From the NCBI GenBank assembly GCA_016748015.1, contig JAAOMT010000134.1, forward strand, positions 1,694,657 through 1,758,656: DNA of 64,000 nt, in the 5' to 3' direction. Below, piece by piece: positions 21,359-34,134 of this stretch (within the stretch, counting starts at the first letter, position 1; each line of letters starts with the position of its first letter). Origin of the DNA: Geosiphon pyriformis (lineage: Eukaryota > Glomeromycota > Glomeromycetes > Archaeosporales > Geosiphonaceae). The translations under genes and the position numbers were made by a program. The notes under the pieces are model-generated. The model made no database searches and was not told the DNA's origin. It saw only the letters and a program-made list of their open reading frames with translations.

Positions 21359-22600
21359 GCATATAAAGTACCACCAACCAGCCATAAAATCATTCATTAA
21401 GAAATTAACCAAATGCTTGACAATGGGTTAATTCAGCCATCAATAAGCCCATGGTTATCACCAGTGGTACTAGTTCATAAGAAGAATAGAAAATTCTGCT
21501 TTTGTGTAGATTACTGGAAACTGAATGAAGTAATCAAAAAAGATAGCTATCCAATACCAAAGATCCAAGAGCTGTTTGATGTTTTTGGAAGAAAGAAATG
21601 ATTCTCAACTTTAGACTTAGACAGTGATTACTGGCAAGTAGCTATGAAACCAGAAAATAAAGAGAAAACAGCATTTACAACTTGAAAAAAAAATTTTGAA
21701 TTTGAAGTAATGTCATTTGGCTTAATAAATACTTGAGCCACTTTCTAGTGACTTATGAAAATTGTTTATACTGGGCCACTATAGAAATCAGTAGTTGTAT
21801 ACTTGGATAACACCAACATGTTTTCAAAAACATTTGATGATTATTTGTATTATCTCTAACAAGTATTTGAAAGACTCAGATAAGCAGAATTAAAATTGAA
21901 TGCAACTAAGTGTTTCTTTGGAAAAACTGAACTTAAGTTTTTGGGACATATTGTAAGCAAAGACGAAATTAAAACAGACCCAGATAAAATTGAGATTGTC
22001 AAAAACTTTCCAATACCAAATAATCTTACAGAATTAAGAACATTCTTGGAATTTGCCAGATACTACTATCACTTTATCAAAGACTTCTTCAAAATAGCTC
22101 AACTATTACACCAGCTCCAAACAAAAAACACCAAATATAAATAGACAGAAACTCAGCAAAAAGCTTTTGATACATTAAGAAGAAAGCTTATTCAAGCTCC
22201 AATATTAATCTATCTGAATTATAGCAAGCCATTTATAATCACAACAGATACATCTGGTCAAGCATTGGAAGCAGTATTATTTCAGAAAAAATTGGATGGA
22301 CAAGAACATCCAGTAGCTTATGCCAGTAAAAGCTTAAGTTCAGCTGAAAAAAACTATAGAACTCTAGCACTGGAACATTTAGCAATTATTAGATTGTTAC
22401 CAAATGGAAAAAATACTTGAATCAAAAGTTTGATGTGTATACTAATCATAAAAGATTGACTTTGATCCAAAAACAAAAATTTGGAGATGATTGCCATGTC
22501 AGATGGAAAATAGAACTTTCACTATTTAATTATACAGTACATTATAAAAAAAGAAAAAAAAATGGAAATGCTAACAGATTGTTGCAAATAAGACAAGTCT
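21359..22600 (+). pseudogene. Element C reverse transcriptase and RNase H (continuation)
   Basis: Resumes at the B insertion site and reads MLDNGLIQPSISPWLSPVVL, FCFCVDYWKLNEVI, the block FEFEVMSFGLIN, then VVYLDN where the catalytic second Asp is changed to Asn (GAC to AAC near 21802-21813). LKFLGHIVSKDEIKTD and RNase H blocks (IITTDTSGQALEAVL) follow. Many stops (for example at 21600, 21684 and 21735) break the frame. Loss of the catalytic Asp makes this copy inactive independently of the stops. Confidence 0.9.
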
Positions 22601-22632
22601 AAAAACATTTTAACCCAAAAATATAACAAAAG

Positions 22633-24009
22633 ATGAATATACAAAAATATCAACAACTCCAATATTATATAAATACTAAATTGTTCAAGAAAAAATTATC
22701 TTAAAAAGAACAAAAGAACATAAAACAACAATCAAAATATTTTATCAATCATCAAAATATACTTTACCAGAAAAACAAAAGAAATCCAGATCAACCAACC
22801 AGAGTAATTACAGAATCAGAGAAAGAGACAATATTATTCAACATGCACTCAGATCCAACAGCAGGACATTTCCATAAAGAAACAATCATGGAAAGAATCA
22901 GAAAAAGATACTATTGGCCATTAATGTATTCAGACATTATTCAATATGTTCAAAGTTGTAATGCTTGTCAAAAAAGAGGTGGAACAAAACCCAGTGAATC
23001 ATTAAAACCAATCAAAGTGAGACAACCATTCAATTGTATTGGAATTGACTTAGTTAGACTATTAACAATTACCAGCAGAGGCAACAGATATATTGCAGTA
23101 GCCATGAACTATTTCACAAAATGGCCAAAAGCAAAAGCCATTCAAAGAGCAAATGCAAAATCCATTGCCAAATTTGTTTATCAAGATTTGATTTGTCAAC
23201 ACAAATGTCCAAAAAAACTATTATCAGATCAAGGAACTCACTTTGTAAATAAAATATTGACAGAATTAAGTCAAAGATTTGAGATAAAAAGACCATTATT
23301 ATCACCATATTATCCACAAACCAATGGACTAGTTGAAAGATTCAATAGAACATTATGTGAAGCAATTACCAAAATCAGTTAAGAAAACCAAGATGAATGG
23401 GATTTGTTTATACCATCAGTATTATTTGTTTACAGAACAATGAAACAAGACACTACATAAGCAACACCATTCGAATTAGTATATAATAGAACAGCAACAT
23501 TACCAGTTGAAATAGAAGTCAAAACATATTCAACAGAACCAATAACAGAAGAGAATTTTCAAAGAACATTGTTGAGAAGAACATATGACTTAATGGAGAC
23601 ATTAAAAAACACATGGTGAAAAGCAGCTGATAACATCCAAAAGTCACAAGAAAACCAAAAAGAAAGACACAATAACCAACTACCAAAGAAACCAGTTGAA
23701 TTCAAGATTGGAGACAAAGTACTTCTATATCATACTAAAGCAGAAAAACAATAAAATAAAAAATTTAACCCCAAATGGGACAGACCATTTCACATAGAAG
23801 AAATTCTTAGAAATAAAGCTTATAAATTAAGGTTGAACAACAAAATTTTAACCAAAGCAGCACATGGTAATCAACTAAAACAATATTACCATATAGTATC
23901 ATTATCTACCAGTAATATTTCACAATTAGGAGTACAGAGAATACTAGTTAACTCAGATAAGATTCCACAAGATCTAGAACCAATTATAATTATTGAACTA
24001 AACACATAA
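22633..24009 (+). pseudogene. Element C integrase
   Basis: From MNIQKYQQLQ at 22633 through the HHCC domain (GHFHKETIMERIRKRYYW and SCNACQKRGG) to the catalytic core: GIDLVRLL, LLSDQGTHFV and NGLVERFN are all present, in a frame open from 22843 to 23382. The C-terminal PVEFKIGDKVLLYH and KFNPKWDRPFHIEEIL follow. Stops at 22702, 23380 (Gln/Lys region) and further on disable it. It is intact in A's deletion region, which dates the 17-bp loss to element A only. Confidence 0.9.
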
Positions 24010-24069
24010 AATTGAACAATCAAAAGAGTATATAAAGACATGATATATGTGACAAAAAACAGAAAAAAA

Positions 24070-24693
24070 ATGAAGATTACTAATGACATTTACTCACTAG
24101 CACAACAACTTTTTTAACTGATCCAACAACAAGAAATGGAAATTACAATCAACCAACAAACTATTAGATACACAAACATCAAAAAAAGACTATGAGATAA
24201 AATATGGAGAAAAACAAAAAACACTGTGAACAAAATAATCACAAAAGTGAAATTGGCAATAAAAACACAACCAAAAGTTACCCAATATCAAGAATTGACT
24301 ATAGAAACTTGGAATTGGTGGATACAACAATTTCCAAAAAACTTTTGTTACTTTTACTTGGGACAACACTTGAATATTCAAAGTTTGTATACAGATAAAA
24401 CAAAATGATTATTTGACACAACAATACTGCAACAACTGGAACAATTTGTGGGGAAGAACAATTTGACTACACAAGCCAGAGCCATCTATTGGCTACACAC
24501 CATATTTCAAGATCGACCAAAAATCTTACTTAATTCAGAAATAAACTCTATTATTATTAACCAAATAGAAAAAATAACCAATGCTCAATTTGAAAAATTA
24601 CAGAACAAGATAGCACAAGTCATTCTTGAAAAAAAAGTTCAAGAAATACTCAAAAATGGAAAATTAGAATTAGGAGATCTCAACAGAGCTTAA
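24070..24693 (+). pseudogene. Element C ORF3 (type-2 version)
   Basis: ATG at 24070 gives MKITNDIYSLAQQLF. An early stop follows, then a long continuous part reads LTIETWNWWIQQFPKNFCYF, QHLNIQSLYTDKTK, TQARAIYWLHTIFQDRPKIL and LELGDLNRA. The TAA at 24691 replaces the Gln of the family ending N-x-A-Q-Y. It aligns with A/B ORF3 over its length but is clearly diverged, more similar to D. No function recognised. Confidence 0.72.
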
Positions 24694-24713
24694 TATTAAA
24701 GAGAAGGAAATAA

Positions 24714-25539
24714 TGTTACTCATAAAATATAGGAAATATATTAGCATATAAATTAGCCAATCAAAAGTAGCCATAGTAAATGTGAAATTCCAGGATTTCT
24801 TTCAAAAAAATTACAAAATTCCAGGAATTTCAGGATTCTTGTACAAGGAATTGCAAGATTCCAGAATTCCAGGATTCTTTTCAAAAGAATTACAGGATTT
24901 CTGGTGTGAAGAATTAAGAAATTAAGGAATCTCAATTATGTATATATATCAGTAGCATTAGAAGTAGAAAAAAAGAGACCTCTTAGTTTAAATTTGATCC
25001 AAATAACCTTCCATTTACAAATATCAATAAATAAATATTCACTATCTCAATCTATTCTTTACTATTAACACTTCATGTTAATAGTAATTGATACTTAACT
25101 ACACTAGAACAATAGCTCTTGATCATGGCTATTGATAGAATACTAACATGCAAATCATTTTGGCTTATTTTTCTTATTTTCTTTTTTTGCTTTATTTTCT
25201 TTATTATTGGTTAGCTTAATTAAAAGAATTTACACACAGAGATACTAACATCAAGATATAACACTGGTAAAAGATCCAAGAATAAAAGTAGACACTTGAA
25301 ATTAAGAATATCTTACCAGGAGAATTACTGGCCATCATACTGAGAAAAAAATTGACAAAACTGTGGTTTTGGAAAGCTACAGATAAAATTATCAATTGAA
25401 TCTCTGTTCATTATACAAAGAACTCAACAAAAACCTTCAGAAAAACACATCTTCAGATATCCTTAAACATTTAAATCAATTAAGCACCAAGTTACAGATT
25501 TGTTATTTGCATTGAAACTCCAAACAATTACCTATAACA
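24714..25539 (+). repeat. 3' LTR of element C (type 2, 826 bp)
   Basis: Starts TGTTACTCATAAAATATAGG and ends ACCTATAACA (expected CTGTAACA; G to A). About 24785-24935 carries type-2 U3 repeats instead of the 40-bp ATTGCT units. From about 24940 onward (TATATATATCAGTAGCATTA) it resembles the type-1 LTR again. Directly to its right begins the gag of element D. Confidence 0.9.
24785..24935 (+). repeat. Type-2 U3 repeats (AATTCCAGGATTTCT-like) in LTR of C
   Basis: Imperfect, partly palindromic units of AATTCCAGGATTTCTTTC and AAGAATTACAGGATTTCT are repeated about five times. Equivalent arrays lie at 33349-33450 (D) and 60460-60555 (E). Confidence 0.7.
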
Positions 25540-26880
25540 ATGCCCAAAAGTATCATCAATATAACATTAACAAGCACATCTACAGCAAATGCAACAACAC
25601 TATTAAACAGAATCTTGTTCCAAAGTAAACAAAAGAGAACAGAGTTATTAGGAACCTACAGCAATTATTTTGAGGAATTTAAATTGCAATTTCCAATGCC
25701 ATCAGAATTTTGATCACTATTATCTAAACCAAATTTCAAAAATGCTACTCCTTGGGAAGTAACAGAATCAGAAGAAAAGGAAGACAAAGATCAAAAATTT
25801 AATTATCAAAACCTGATTTTAAAAAACCCAAAAATACAAACTCTAACTGTTCAAACTCAGCAAAATCTAAACAATCCAATCACTACTTCTATTGTTTACC
25901 AAAACTTATCTTCAGTAATCATAATAGACCTACCAATTATCCCAATTGCCAAACAGTAATAATAACAGCTGCAACTACCACCTTAACAACAACTCCAATA
26001 GCAACCACAATCACAACAACAACAATTACCAGTAGTACTAATGGTATATGTACCAATTACAAAACTTGAGAAATTTACTGGCAAGGAGAATAACATGCAA
26101 GTATGGTTCAATAATATGGAAAAAGTCATTGTAGTCAATAAATAGAATAATATTAGAACATTATAAATGATTCCATATTTTTTTCAAGATACTGCCAACT
26201 TATAATATTAAAGTCTAATTCAGAAACCTCAAGACTTTAACATATTTAAACTGAAATTTCTAAGATATTTTAGTAATAATAATAGCATCAATTGTTTAGC
26301 AAATACTTTTACAACCATTAAACAAGAAAACACTGAAGCAGTCATCACTTATCTAAGATGCTTTCATAAAAATCTGTACCAAATACAAACAATTAACACA
26401 AATTACTTTACAGCACCACAGATTTTAAACCAGTTTATCCATAAGTTATACAATAGTATTCTTTGGCACATATATCCAATACACTCACAAACTTTCTAAA
26501 ATGCAGTTATCCACACCTGAGATTTCGAATTGGCCAAGCTAAAAGCTAATTATGTCCAAGTCATTAATCTAATAATAAACAGATTATCTGAATTAGACTT
26601 CAAGTTAAAACAATTCAGTAATTCCATTAATCAAAAATTAAAGAAATACTTAGCTAATAATCAGACAATTTATTAACCATTCCAATGCCACAATAATCCA
26701 GAGAACTTGGATAGTCTTTAAAATTAACTATGTCTATCATCAACAATCAATCAACAGTGATAACAAAAAATGCATAACTGCCACTATTGTGGTAAACAAA
26801 AACATTTACAATTTAAATGTTGCAAATAGTTAAGTAATCAACAATCAAGAAATCAGTATTGAAACCCTAATTACTGATTT
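25540..26880 (+). pseudogene. Element D gag (3' part)
   Basis: The Pro/Gln spacer and capsid-like domain (VYVPITKLEKFTGKENNMQV near 26050) are recognisable, as are AVITYLRCFHKNLYQIQTIN and an intact CCHC knuckle CHYCGKQKHLQFKC at 26779-26820. The stops are mostly TAA/TAG at Gln and Trp positions. The N-terminal third is absent because the copy is cut at 25540. Confidence 0.82.
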
Positions 26881-27120
26881 CAAACCCAGAATTATGTCAG
26901 TAATCAATCACTCAAACAATATGAATATCAGCCTTATTACTTTCAAATAATGCAGCCAATTTATCAAACACCAAACTATCAAAACTCAGCACCAATAATC
27001 TATTAGCCACTCCAATTTTAGCTAATTTATCAATCTCAACCAATTCAAATCCAGTTTCAAAACTCACCTTAAACCAGAATTCAAAGGCCAAAAACTATTC
27101 AGATTAAACAGAATTGGAAA

Positions 27121-27780
27121 TTGGCAATAGTAATGTACCAATCAATTCCCAGTTCCTCAAACCAACTTTTGAGATCATGGCAATTAATTTCCAGAAATCC
27201 AGAAAATCACTACACCCAAAACCCAAATGTACAGAACTATTTAAGTCTTTTGGTTATCCCAACAAATATTTTATTTTATAACCCAGAATCCAACAACAGT
27301 TCACTCATTAATAATATTCCACTAGCAACAGTTACCAAAGACAAATCATTTGCAGTTATATTTTCTTTTGAAATAAAAGAACCAACCACTATACTACTAT
27401 TCAGTAGAGCTGTTCTTAATACTAAACTTATTACTGCCATGTATACTGATGCCAAAGTCAATAGCTATTCTATCAAGCTAATCTTTGATAGCAGTTCAAT
27501 AGGCAGCATCATTACATGACAACTTATAGACCAATTAAGTTGCCAAGTTAATCAAGCTGTCAGCACTAGAATTATCACAGTAGATAGAACAACAAAAACT
27601 CCAATTAGCAAGATTGATAACTTCTTATTTAAAGTCAATGGCATTATTACATCAATCAAAGTCTTCATAATAAAACCCACTTAGTACCAAGCTCTTATAG
27701 GAAATGATTGGCTGTTCAAAACAAATACAGTACTTGATTGAACCACATAGAAGCTTCAGCTTAGCCAGAATAGTTAACAT
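27121..27780 (+). pseudogene. Element D aspartic protease
   Basis: An open segment from 27121 to 27519 includes FAVIFSFEIKEPTTILLFSR and MYTDAKVNSYSIKLIFD, followed by SSS where DSG+S is expected. The catalytic Asp is present but the Gly is Ser. TGA follows at an Arg position (TRQL in B). Homology continues to about 27780. Confidence 0.78.
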
Positions 27781-27989
27781 ATATAAGTACCAGCTGCATG
27801 CAGTTACTTCAAACCAATTACTACACAACTACTAATAAAATTTGAAGAAGAGGAACAGAAACCTATCTGAAAAGTCTATTAAGTTTTGTAGACCGAAAAA
27901 AAGCATAATAAACTGTCACCAATACTATCATAGAACAATAATAGAAAGAGAAAAAACAAAAAAAAACCACAAAAAAACACCATTGCCAA

Positions 27990-28935
27990 AGTAATTACCA
28001 ATGGTTGGAGAAGATCTTATATGACCAACACCAGACCAAAGCCATTATATATTTTACTTAAGTATAAGGACTACAAGAAAAAACTGTTCTCCATAAAAGC
28101 CTAAGTTGTGCCTAATAAAGATTACTGGACATATACACACTATTACTGCAAATCATGCCACTGTGAATGTTATGGCTACTCAAAAAGACAAGGAAAGTAA
28201 GACAACAAGCCATGTTTTACTTGTGGGGAAACTCTATTTAACAAAAAAATATGGAACAATATTCCTGGTTAAGAAAGAATATGTGATGCTTTATGTTAAT
28301 ACATAATTCTCATAAGTAACTAGATAAGTTATAAAACACCTTTTACCACTGCATAGAACTGAGCAATCTCATGCTTAGATAGTTACTCACATAATGAAGA
28401 TAAAATCTGGTAAATGGCAACTGCCAAAGTCAAAGATGCATTACTTAGCAAAATCTTGGAAATTAAAAACAATCCACCAAAACCAGTTGAAACTGTCTTT
28501 ATTTCCAATCCAGATACATTTTTTGATATTGAAGCTGGCTCAGAAGAATTTCATAAACATTACTAAGATTTAGTGCCAACCCAACAAAAACAGGAGCAAT
28601 ATTTAAAACAACTAAACACCCAACTATATGACTATTGTTTAATTCTCTGTAACTTTCAATATTGTAATAATTGTGATCTTATCTACAATCCACTATCATA
28701 CATGATTTACACAATTCCAGAAAAAAAAAAACCAATCAGCAGCTGTGAAATAGAATCAAAATTGCCACTCAATCATTATTCAAATTCCAATAATGATAAC
28801 AATAACAATAGTTTCAGCTTCATTCAAAATAGCAATGACAACAGTAAAAATTTAAACTTCAATTTAAACTCAAAACAATATATCACACTCCTTAATCTTT
28901 CCAAGAAGCAAGAACTTAAATGGTTCAGTAATAAT
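27990..28935 (+). pseudogene. Element D Cys-rich module
   Basis: Remnants match B: THYYCKSCHCECYGYSKRQG near 28137-28196, CFTCGETL near 28213, and CNFQYCNNCDLIYNPLSY near 28650-28700. An Asn/Ser-rich linker then leads to WFSNNNKD near 28920. Frames change and stops are common. The second Cys of the first CXXC pair in B (CKDC) is lost here. Confidence 0.62.
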
Positions 28936-28949
28936 AATAAAGATATTAG

Positions 28950-29700
28950 GCCAAAATGAGCACATAATACCAATACAGAATTTGATCTAAGATATCTTAG
29001 AAAAAATGCCATCAAATTGGAACCATATTTACACACCTGCATTAATCTGAAAGTAGCACTGAAAATCCCAATCACTATAATAGTTCAATTAATATCTAAA
29101 AGTAGTTTAGCAAAAAAAGGAATTAACATCAGAGGAAGAATAATTAATGCAAAATATGTAAGAAATATTATTGCAATGCTACAAATAACTTGGAAAAAAA
29201 ATATATTATTGAACCAAATAAAAAGATAGCATAAGCAATATTTCTACTTTTGGTTAAAATAGCTTCATTAGTGTTAGTAAAAACAAAAAAAGAATTAAGG
29301 ATTACAGCCAAAAGAAAAAATGAATTTGAATTCATAAGTAAGATAGATATACCAGTTAATATAATAGAGAAAGAAATTATTAACAAAGGAAAAATTATTT
29401 TCACCAGTTAATTAATTCTTATTCTATCATATGATTAGTATTTAGTAGTTATAGAAAGGAAAGTAAAAGATCAACCCCAAATTTTCGAAACAGAAGCCAC
29501 AAATTGTAAATTAAGAGAGATTACTATTACCAATTTCTACATACTGGCTAAAAACCACAAACACATTAAAATTTTCATCCACAATACAACTGGAAATCTT
29601 ATCAAAATACCAAAAAAAACTACTATTAGATACTTAAGTACTGAAGTTAAAGACCAACCACCAAGCACTATTTCAGATTTTTTATAATTGTGCAGATATG
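28950..29700 (+). pseudogene. Element D dUTPase domain
   Basis: NTNTEFDLRYLRKNAIKLE (motif 1), SKSSLAKKGI (motif 2, Arg changed to Lys) and GRIINAKYVRNIIAMLQ (motif 3) are recognisable. A frameshift at about 29185-29200 separates them from the remaining motifs. The C-terminal extension continues to about 29700. Confidence 0.78.
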
Positions 29701-29764
29701 TAGACATTATATTACAAGCAATATACAGATGGGAAGAATGTTATTTGCTCCAACAAAAACAATT

Positions 29765-31175
29765 GAAATAAATGAACATGGAAAACTTAGACCCACTTTA
29801 ATGTATACAACTCAAGATACTACTCAATAATTTCACTAATATTTTTACCAGTAAAAATGAATTTGGTAGAACTGACATTATTCAACACCAGATTAAAACT
29901 GGTAATACAATGTCAATTAAACAAAGAACATATAAAATACTATCAACAAGCCATGAAATCATTTAACAAGAAATTAACAGAATGTTAGACAACAGATTAA
30001 TTCAATCATCAATAAGCCTATGGTTATTACCAGTAGTATTAGTCCAAAAAAAAAATGGAAAATTTTGCTTTTGTGTAGATTATAGAAAACTTAACAATAT
30101 TATTCATGAAGACAGCTATCTAACTCCATGAATTCAAAAATTATTTAATGCTTTCAAAGGGAAGAAATAGTTTTCAACACTGGATTTAGATAGTGGTTAC
30201 TGACAAGTAGCAATAAAATTAGAAGACAAAAAAAAAACCACATTTACCACCAAAGAGAGAAACTTTGAGTTTAAAGTAATACTATTTGGCTTAATCAATG
30301 CTTCAGTCATATTCCAATGGCTAATAGAAATTGTTTATACTGAACTGTTATGAAAATCAGTAGTTGTTTATTTAAATAACACTAATATATTTTTAAAAAC
30401 ATTTAATGATTATTTTCATTATCTACAGCAAGTGTTTAAGAGACTTAAAAGAGCTGGATTGAAACTAAATACAACTAAATGCTTCTTTGGCAAAACAAAA
30501 CTAAAATTTTTGGGACATGTTGTAAGCAAAGATAACATCAAAACAAATCCAAATAAGATTGAGATAGTAAAAAACTTTCCAGTACCAACAAATTTGACAG
30601 AACTATGAGCATTTTTGGGATTTGCTGGATATTACTGCTGCTTTATTTAGAACTTTTTTAAATTGGCTCAACCACTTCATCAATTTCAAACTAAAAACGT
30701 GAAATATAAATAGACTGAAGCCCAACAACAAGCTTTTGACATTTTAAGAAGAAAGCTTATTTAAGCTCTAGTATTGATCTATTCAGATCACAGCAAATTA
30801 TTCATTATTATTACTGATACATCAAGCCAAGCATTAGAAGCTGTATTATCTCAAAAAAAACCAGATAGAAGAAAACACCTAGTAGCATATGTCAGCCAAA
30901 GCTTAAGTTCAACTGAAAAAAACTATAAAACACCAGCATTAGAACACTTAGCTATTTATTAGGCAGTCATCAAATAAAAAGAGTATTTAAGCCAAAAGTT
31001 TGAAGTATACACTAATCACAAAAGATTAACATCAATTCAGAAGCAAGAATTTGGAAATAACTATTATGCCAAATGGAAAATAGAACTTTCAACATTCAAA
31101 TATAATGTACACTATAAAAAAGAAAAAAAAAATAGAAATGTCAACAGTTTGTCACAAATAAAACAAATCTAAGAA
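29765..31175 (+). pseudogene. Element D reverse transcriptase and RNase H
   Basis: FCFCVDYRKLNNII, LDLDSGY and FEFKVILFGLINASVIFQWL are followed by VVYLNN, in which both catalytic Asp codons are changed to Asn. LKFLGHVVSKDNIKTN and RNase H (FIIITDTSSQALEAVLSQ) come next. Stops at Trp positions include TAG after GKK near 30168. Clearly the same family as A-C. Confidence 0.88.
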
Positions 31176-31202
31176 CATTTCAACCCAAAAATATAACAAA
31201 AG

Positions 31203-32580
31203 ATGAATACACAAAAATATTAACAACTTTAGTACTATATTAATACCCAACAGTTCAAAGAGAAATTATCTCAAAAGAAATAAAACAGCATAAAACAACA
31301 ATTAAAATATTTTATTAGTTACCAAAATATACTCTATTAAAAAAACAGAAAGAATTCAGATCAATTATTCAGAATAATCACAAAACTAGAAAAAAAAACA
31401 ACATTATACAACATGTATTCAGATTTGACAGCAGGATATTTTCATAAAGAAGCAACCATGAAAAGAACCAGAAAAAAATATTATTGGCCATCAATATATT
31501 CAGACATTATCTAATATGTTCAAAATTGTGATGTTTGTTAGAAAAAAAAAGAAACAAGACCCAGTAAACTACTAAGACCAATTAAAGTAGAACAATTATT
31601 TGATAGAATTGGAATTGACTTAGTTGGATTATTAACAACAATTAGCAAAAACAATTGTTATATAGCAGTAGCCATAGACTATTTTACAAAATAACCAAAA
31701 GTGAAAGCAATTCAAAGAGCAGATACAGAATCTGTAGCTGAATTCATTTATTAAGATTTGATTTGCTAACACAAATGTCCAAAAAAATTGTTATTAGATC
31801 AAAGAACTCACTTTATAAACAGAACATTAACAGAATTAAGCCAAAGATTTGAAATTAAAAGACTATTATTATCACTATATTATCTACAAATAAACAGTTT
31901 AGTTGAAAATTTCAACAGAATATTGTGTAAAGCAATCGTCAAAATTAGTCAAAAAAACCAGAATAAATGGGATTTGTTTATATTATCAGTACTATTTGCT
32001 TATTGGACAATAAAGCAAGATACCACATAAGCAATACTATTTGAACTTGTTTATAATAGAACAGCAATATTACCAGTGAAAATAGAAGTCAATACATATT
32101 CAACTAAACCAATAATAGAAGACAACTTTTGAAAAACATTGCTAAAAAAAACATATAACTTAATAAAAACTTTAGAAAACAAAAGACAAAGAGCAGCTAA
32201 AACATTTAAAAGTTACAAAAAAAACAACATAATAACCAGTTACTAAACAAACCAGTTGAATTCAGAATTAGAGACAAAGTACTTTTACATCATATCAAAG
32301 CAAAAAAACAATAGAATAGAAAATTTGATCCCAAATAAGATGAACTATTTCACATTGAAGAAATTCTAAGAAATAGAGCATATAAACTAAGATAAGACAA
32401 CAAAATTTTAGCTAAAGCAATACATGGAGATCAACTGAAATTATATCACAATATATTATCATTATTTACCAGTAATATTTTACAACTAAAAGTACAATAA
32501 ATACTAGTTCAACCAGATAAAATTTTACAAGATTTAGAACCAATTATAATCATCTGTACAAATACATCAAATTAATCAAA
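31203..32580 (+). pseudogene. Element D integrase
   Basis: HHCC remnants (GYFHKEATMKRTRKKYYW, with the first His changed to Tyr) are followed by core motifs GIDLVGLL, LLDQRTHFIN and NSLVENFN. The catalytic second-Asp region and Glu are still readable, but the frame is cut by stops at 31513, 31693, 31753 and 32029. The C-terminal PVEFRIRDKVLLHH is visible. Confidence 0.85.
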
Positions 32581-32629
32581 CAAAGTAATACATAAAGATA
32601 TGATATACACAATAAAAGCAACAATAAAG

Positions 32630-33262
32630 ATGAAAATTACTGATGACATCCACTCATTCACATAGCAACTATTCCAACTGATTCAACAATAAAACATGGA
32701 AATTACAATCAATCAATAAACCATTTAATACAAAGATAATAAAAAGAAAACCCAATACAAAGTACATAAAAAACTGGAAAACATTATAGACAAGATAATA
32801 GCAAAAGTAAAATTGTTAATGAAAATACCAGAAACAGTAGTACCATACCAAAAATTGACAAAAAAAACTTGGAATTAGTGGAGACAACAATTTTCAAGAA
32901 ACTTTTGTTATTATCACTTGGAACAAAACCTGAATATTCAGAACTTATATACTGACAAAACAAAATGATTATTCAACACAACAATACTACAACAACTTAA
33001 ACAATTTGTAAGGAAAAACAATTTGTTTATACAGGCACAAGCCATATATTAGCTACATGTAGAATTTTAAGATTGGTCAGCAATACTACTTAATCCAGTG
33101 ATAAATACAGTTACCATTAATTAATTGGAAAAAATTACCAATGCTTAATTTAAAAAATTACAGATAAAAATAAACCAAATAATTCTTAAAAAAAAAGTTC
33201 AAGAGTTAATTAAAAAAGAAAAGTTAGGAGATATAAAAGATTTTAACAGAGCTCAATATTAA
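32630..33262 (+). pseudogene. Element D ORF3 (type-2 version)
   Basis: ATG at 32630 gives MKITDDIHSF and, with stops, the type-2 ORF3 of C: LTKKTWN at 32857, NFCYYHL and LYTDKTK. It ends DFNRAQY and TAA at 33260-33262, 13 bp before the LTR. Length and ending match A. Function unknown. Confidence 0.7.
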
Positions 33263-33275
33263 AAAGAAAGAATAA

Positions 33276-34134
33276 TATTACTCATAAAATATAGGAATTA
33301 TATATTAGTACATAATTAGCCAATCAGAATAAGATGTAATAAAAGTGGAATTCCAGGATTTCTCTTAGAGAAATTGCAAAATTACAGAATTACAGAATTT
33401 CTGTGTAAAGAATTGCAGAATTTCTGGCTAGAAAAATGAAAAATTCAAGAAATCTCATACAATAAAATTTATGTATATATAGTGGTAGTATTAGAAGCAG
33501 AAAAGACAAAATTCTTAGTTTAAAATCTTTAGTTTCAATTCCATATCCATTTCTTTATACAATAGTATTTTATGACTTGAAATAGAAACATCAAATATCA
33601 ATAAAATACTTATTCACTATTGCAATTCATCTTTCTATTATCAATAATTCATGTTAATAATTGCCAATACTTAATTATACTGGACCAATAATTCTTGATT
33701 ATGGCTATTAACAGGATACTAACTCTTTCTTGCCTTGGCTTATTTCTTTATTTTTATTTATTTTTTTTATTGTTTTTATTGTTTATTGTGTACTAATTGA
33801 TTTAAGAGATTAAGTATTGATTAATTGACATTACAGATAGTCTGGTAAAAGACTCTAAAAGAAGAGTATCAAGTTTAAAAAATTTATGAATAAGTTTACC
33901 AAAAGAACACAACTGCCAGAATAAACTGGCCACTATGCTGAAAACAAAAATTAGGTGGAATTGCAATTTTAAGAAGCTACTAAAACAACACTTAAATCTC
34001 TGTCTGTTATACAAAAGACTCAACAAAAACCTTCAAACACCAAAATTTTCAGATATTATTAACCAGATTAGTTATTGAACACCAAGTTACAGGTTTATTA
34101 TTTGTATCAACATCCCAAATAATCATTTGTAATA
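33276..34134 (+). repeat. 3' LTR of element D (type 2, 859 bp)
   Basis: Termini are TATTACTCAT and TTTGTAATA. The TG...CA ends have become TA...TA by single transitions. Type-2 repeats lie at 33349-33450. The base after 34134 starts LINE ORF1 sequence in frame, so the element's right target boundary is exact. Confidence 0.88.

Larger units (their letters stand above)
25540..34134 (+). mobile_element. Element D: decayed Ty3/gypsy copy, 5' end missing from the window (type-2 LTR)
   Basis: It begins inside gag exactly where C's 3' LTR ends. It keeps the order gag, protease, Cys-rich, dUTPase, RT/RNase H, integrase, ORF3, 3' LTR (33276-34134). The simplest reading is that element C inserted in D's gag, so D's 5' LTR would lie left of the window. 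Every domain has many stops, and active-site codons are changed by G-to-A transitions (protease DSS, RT YLNN). Confidence 0.88.
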
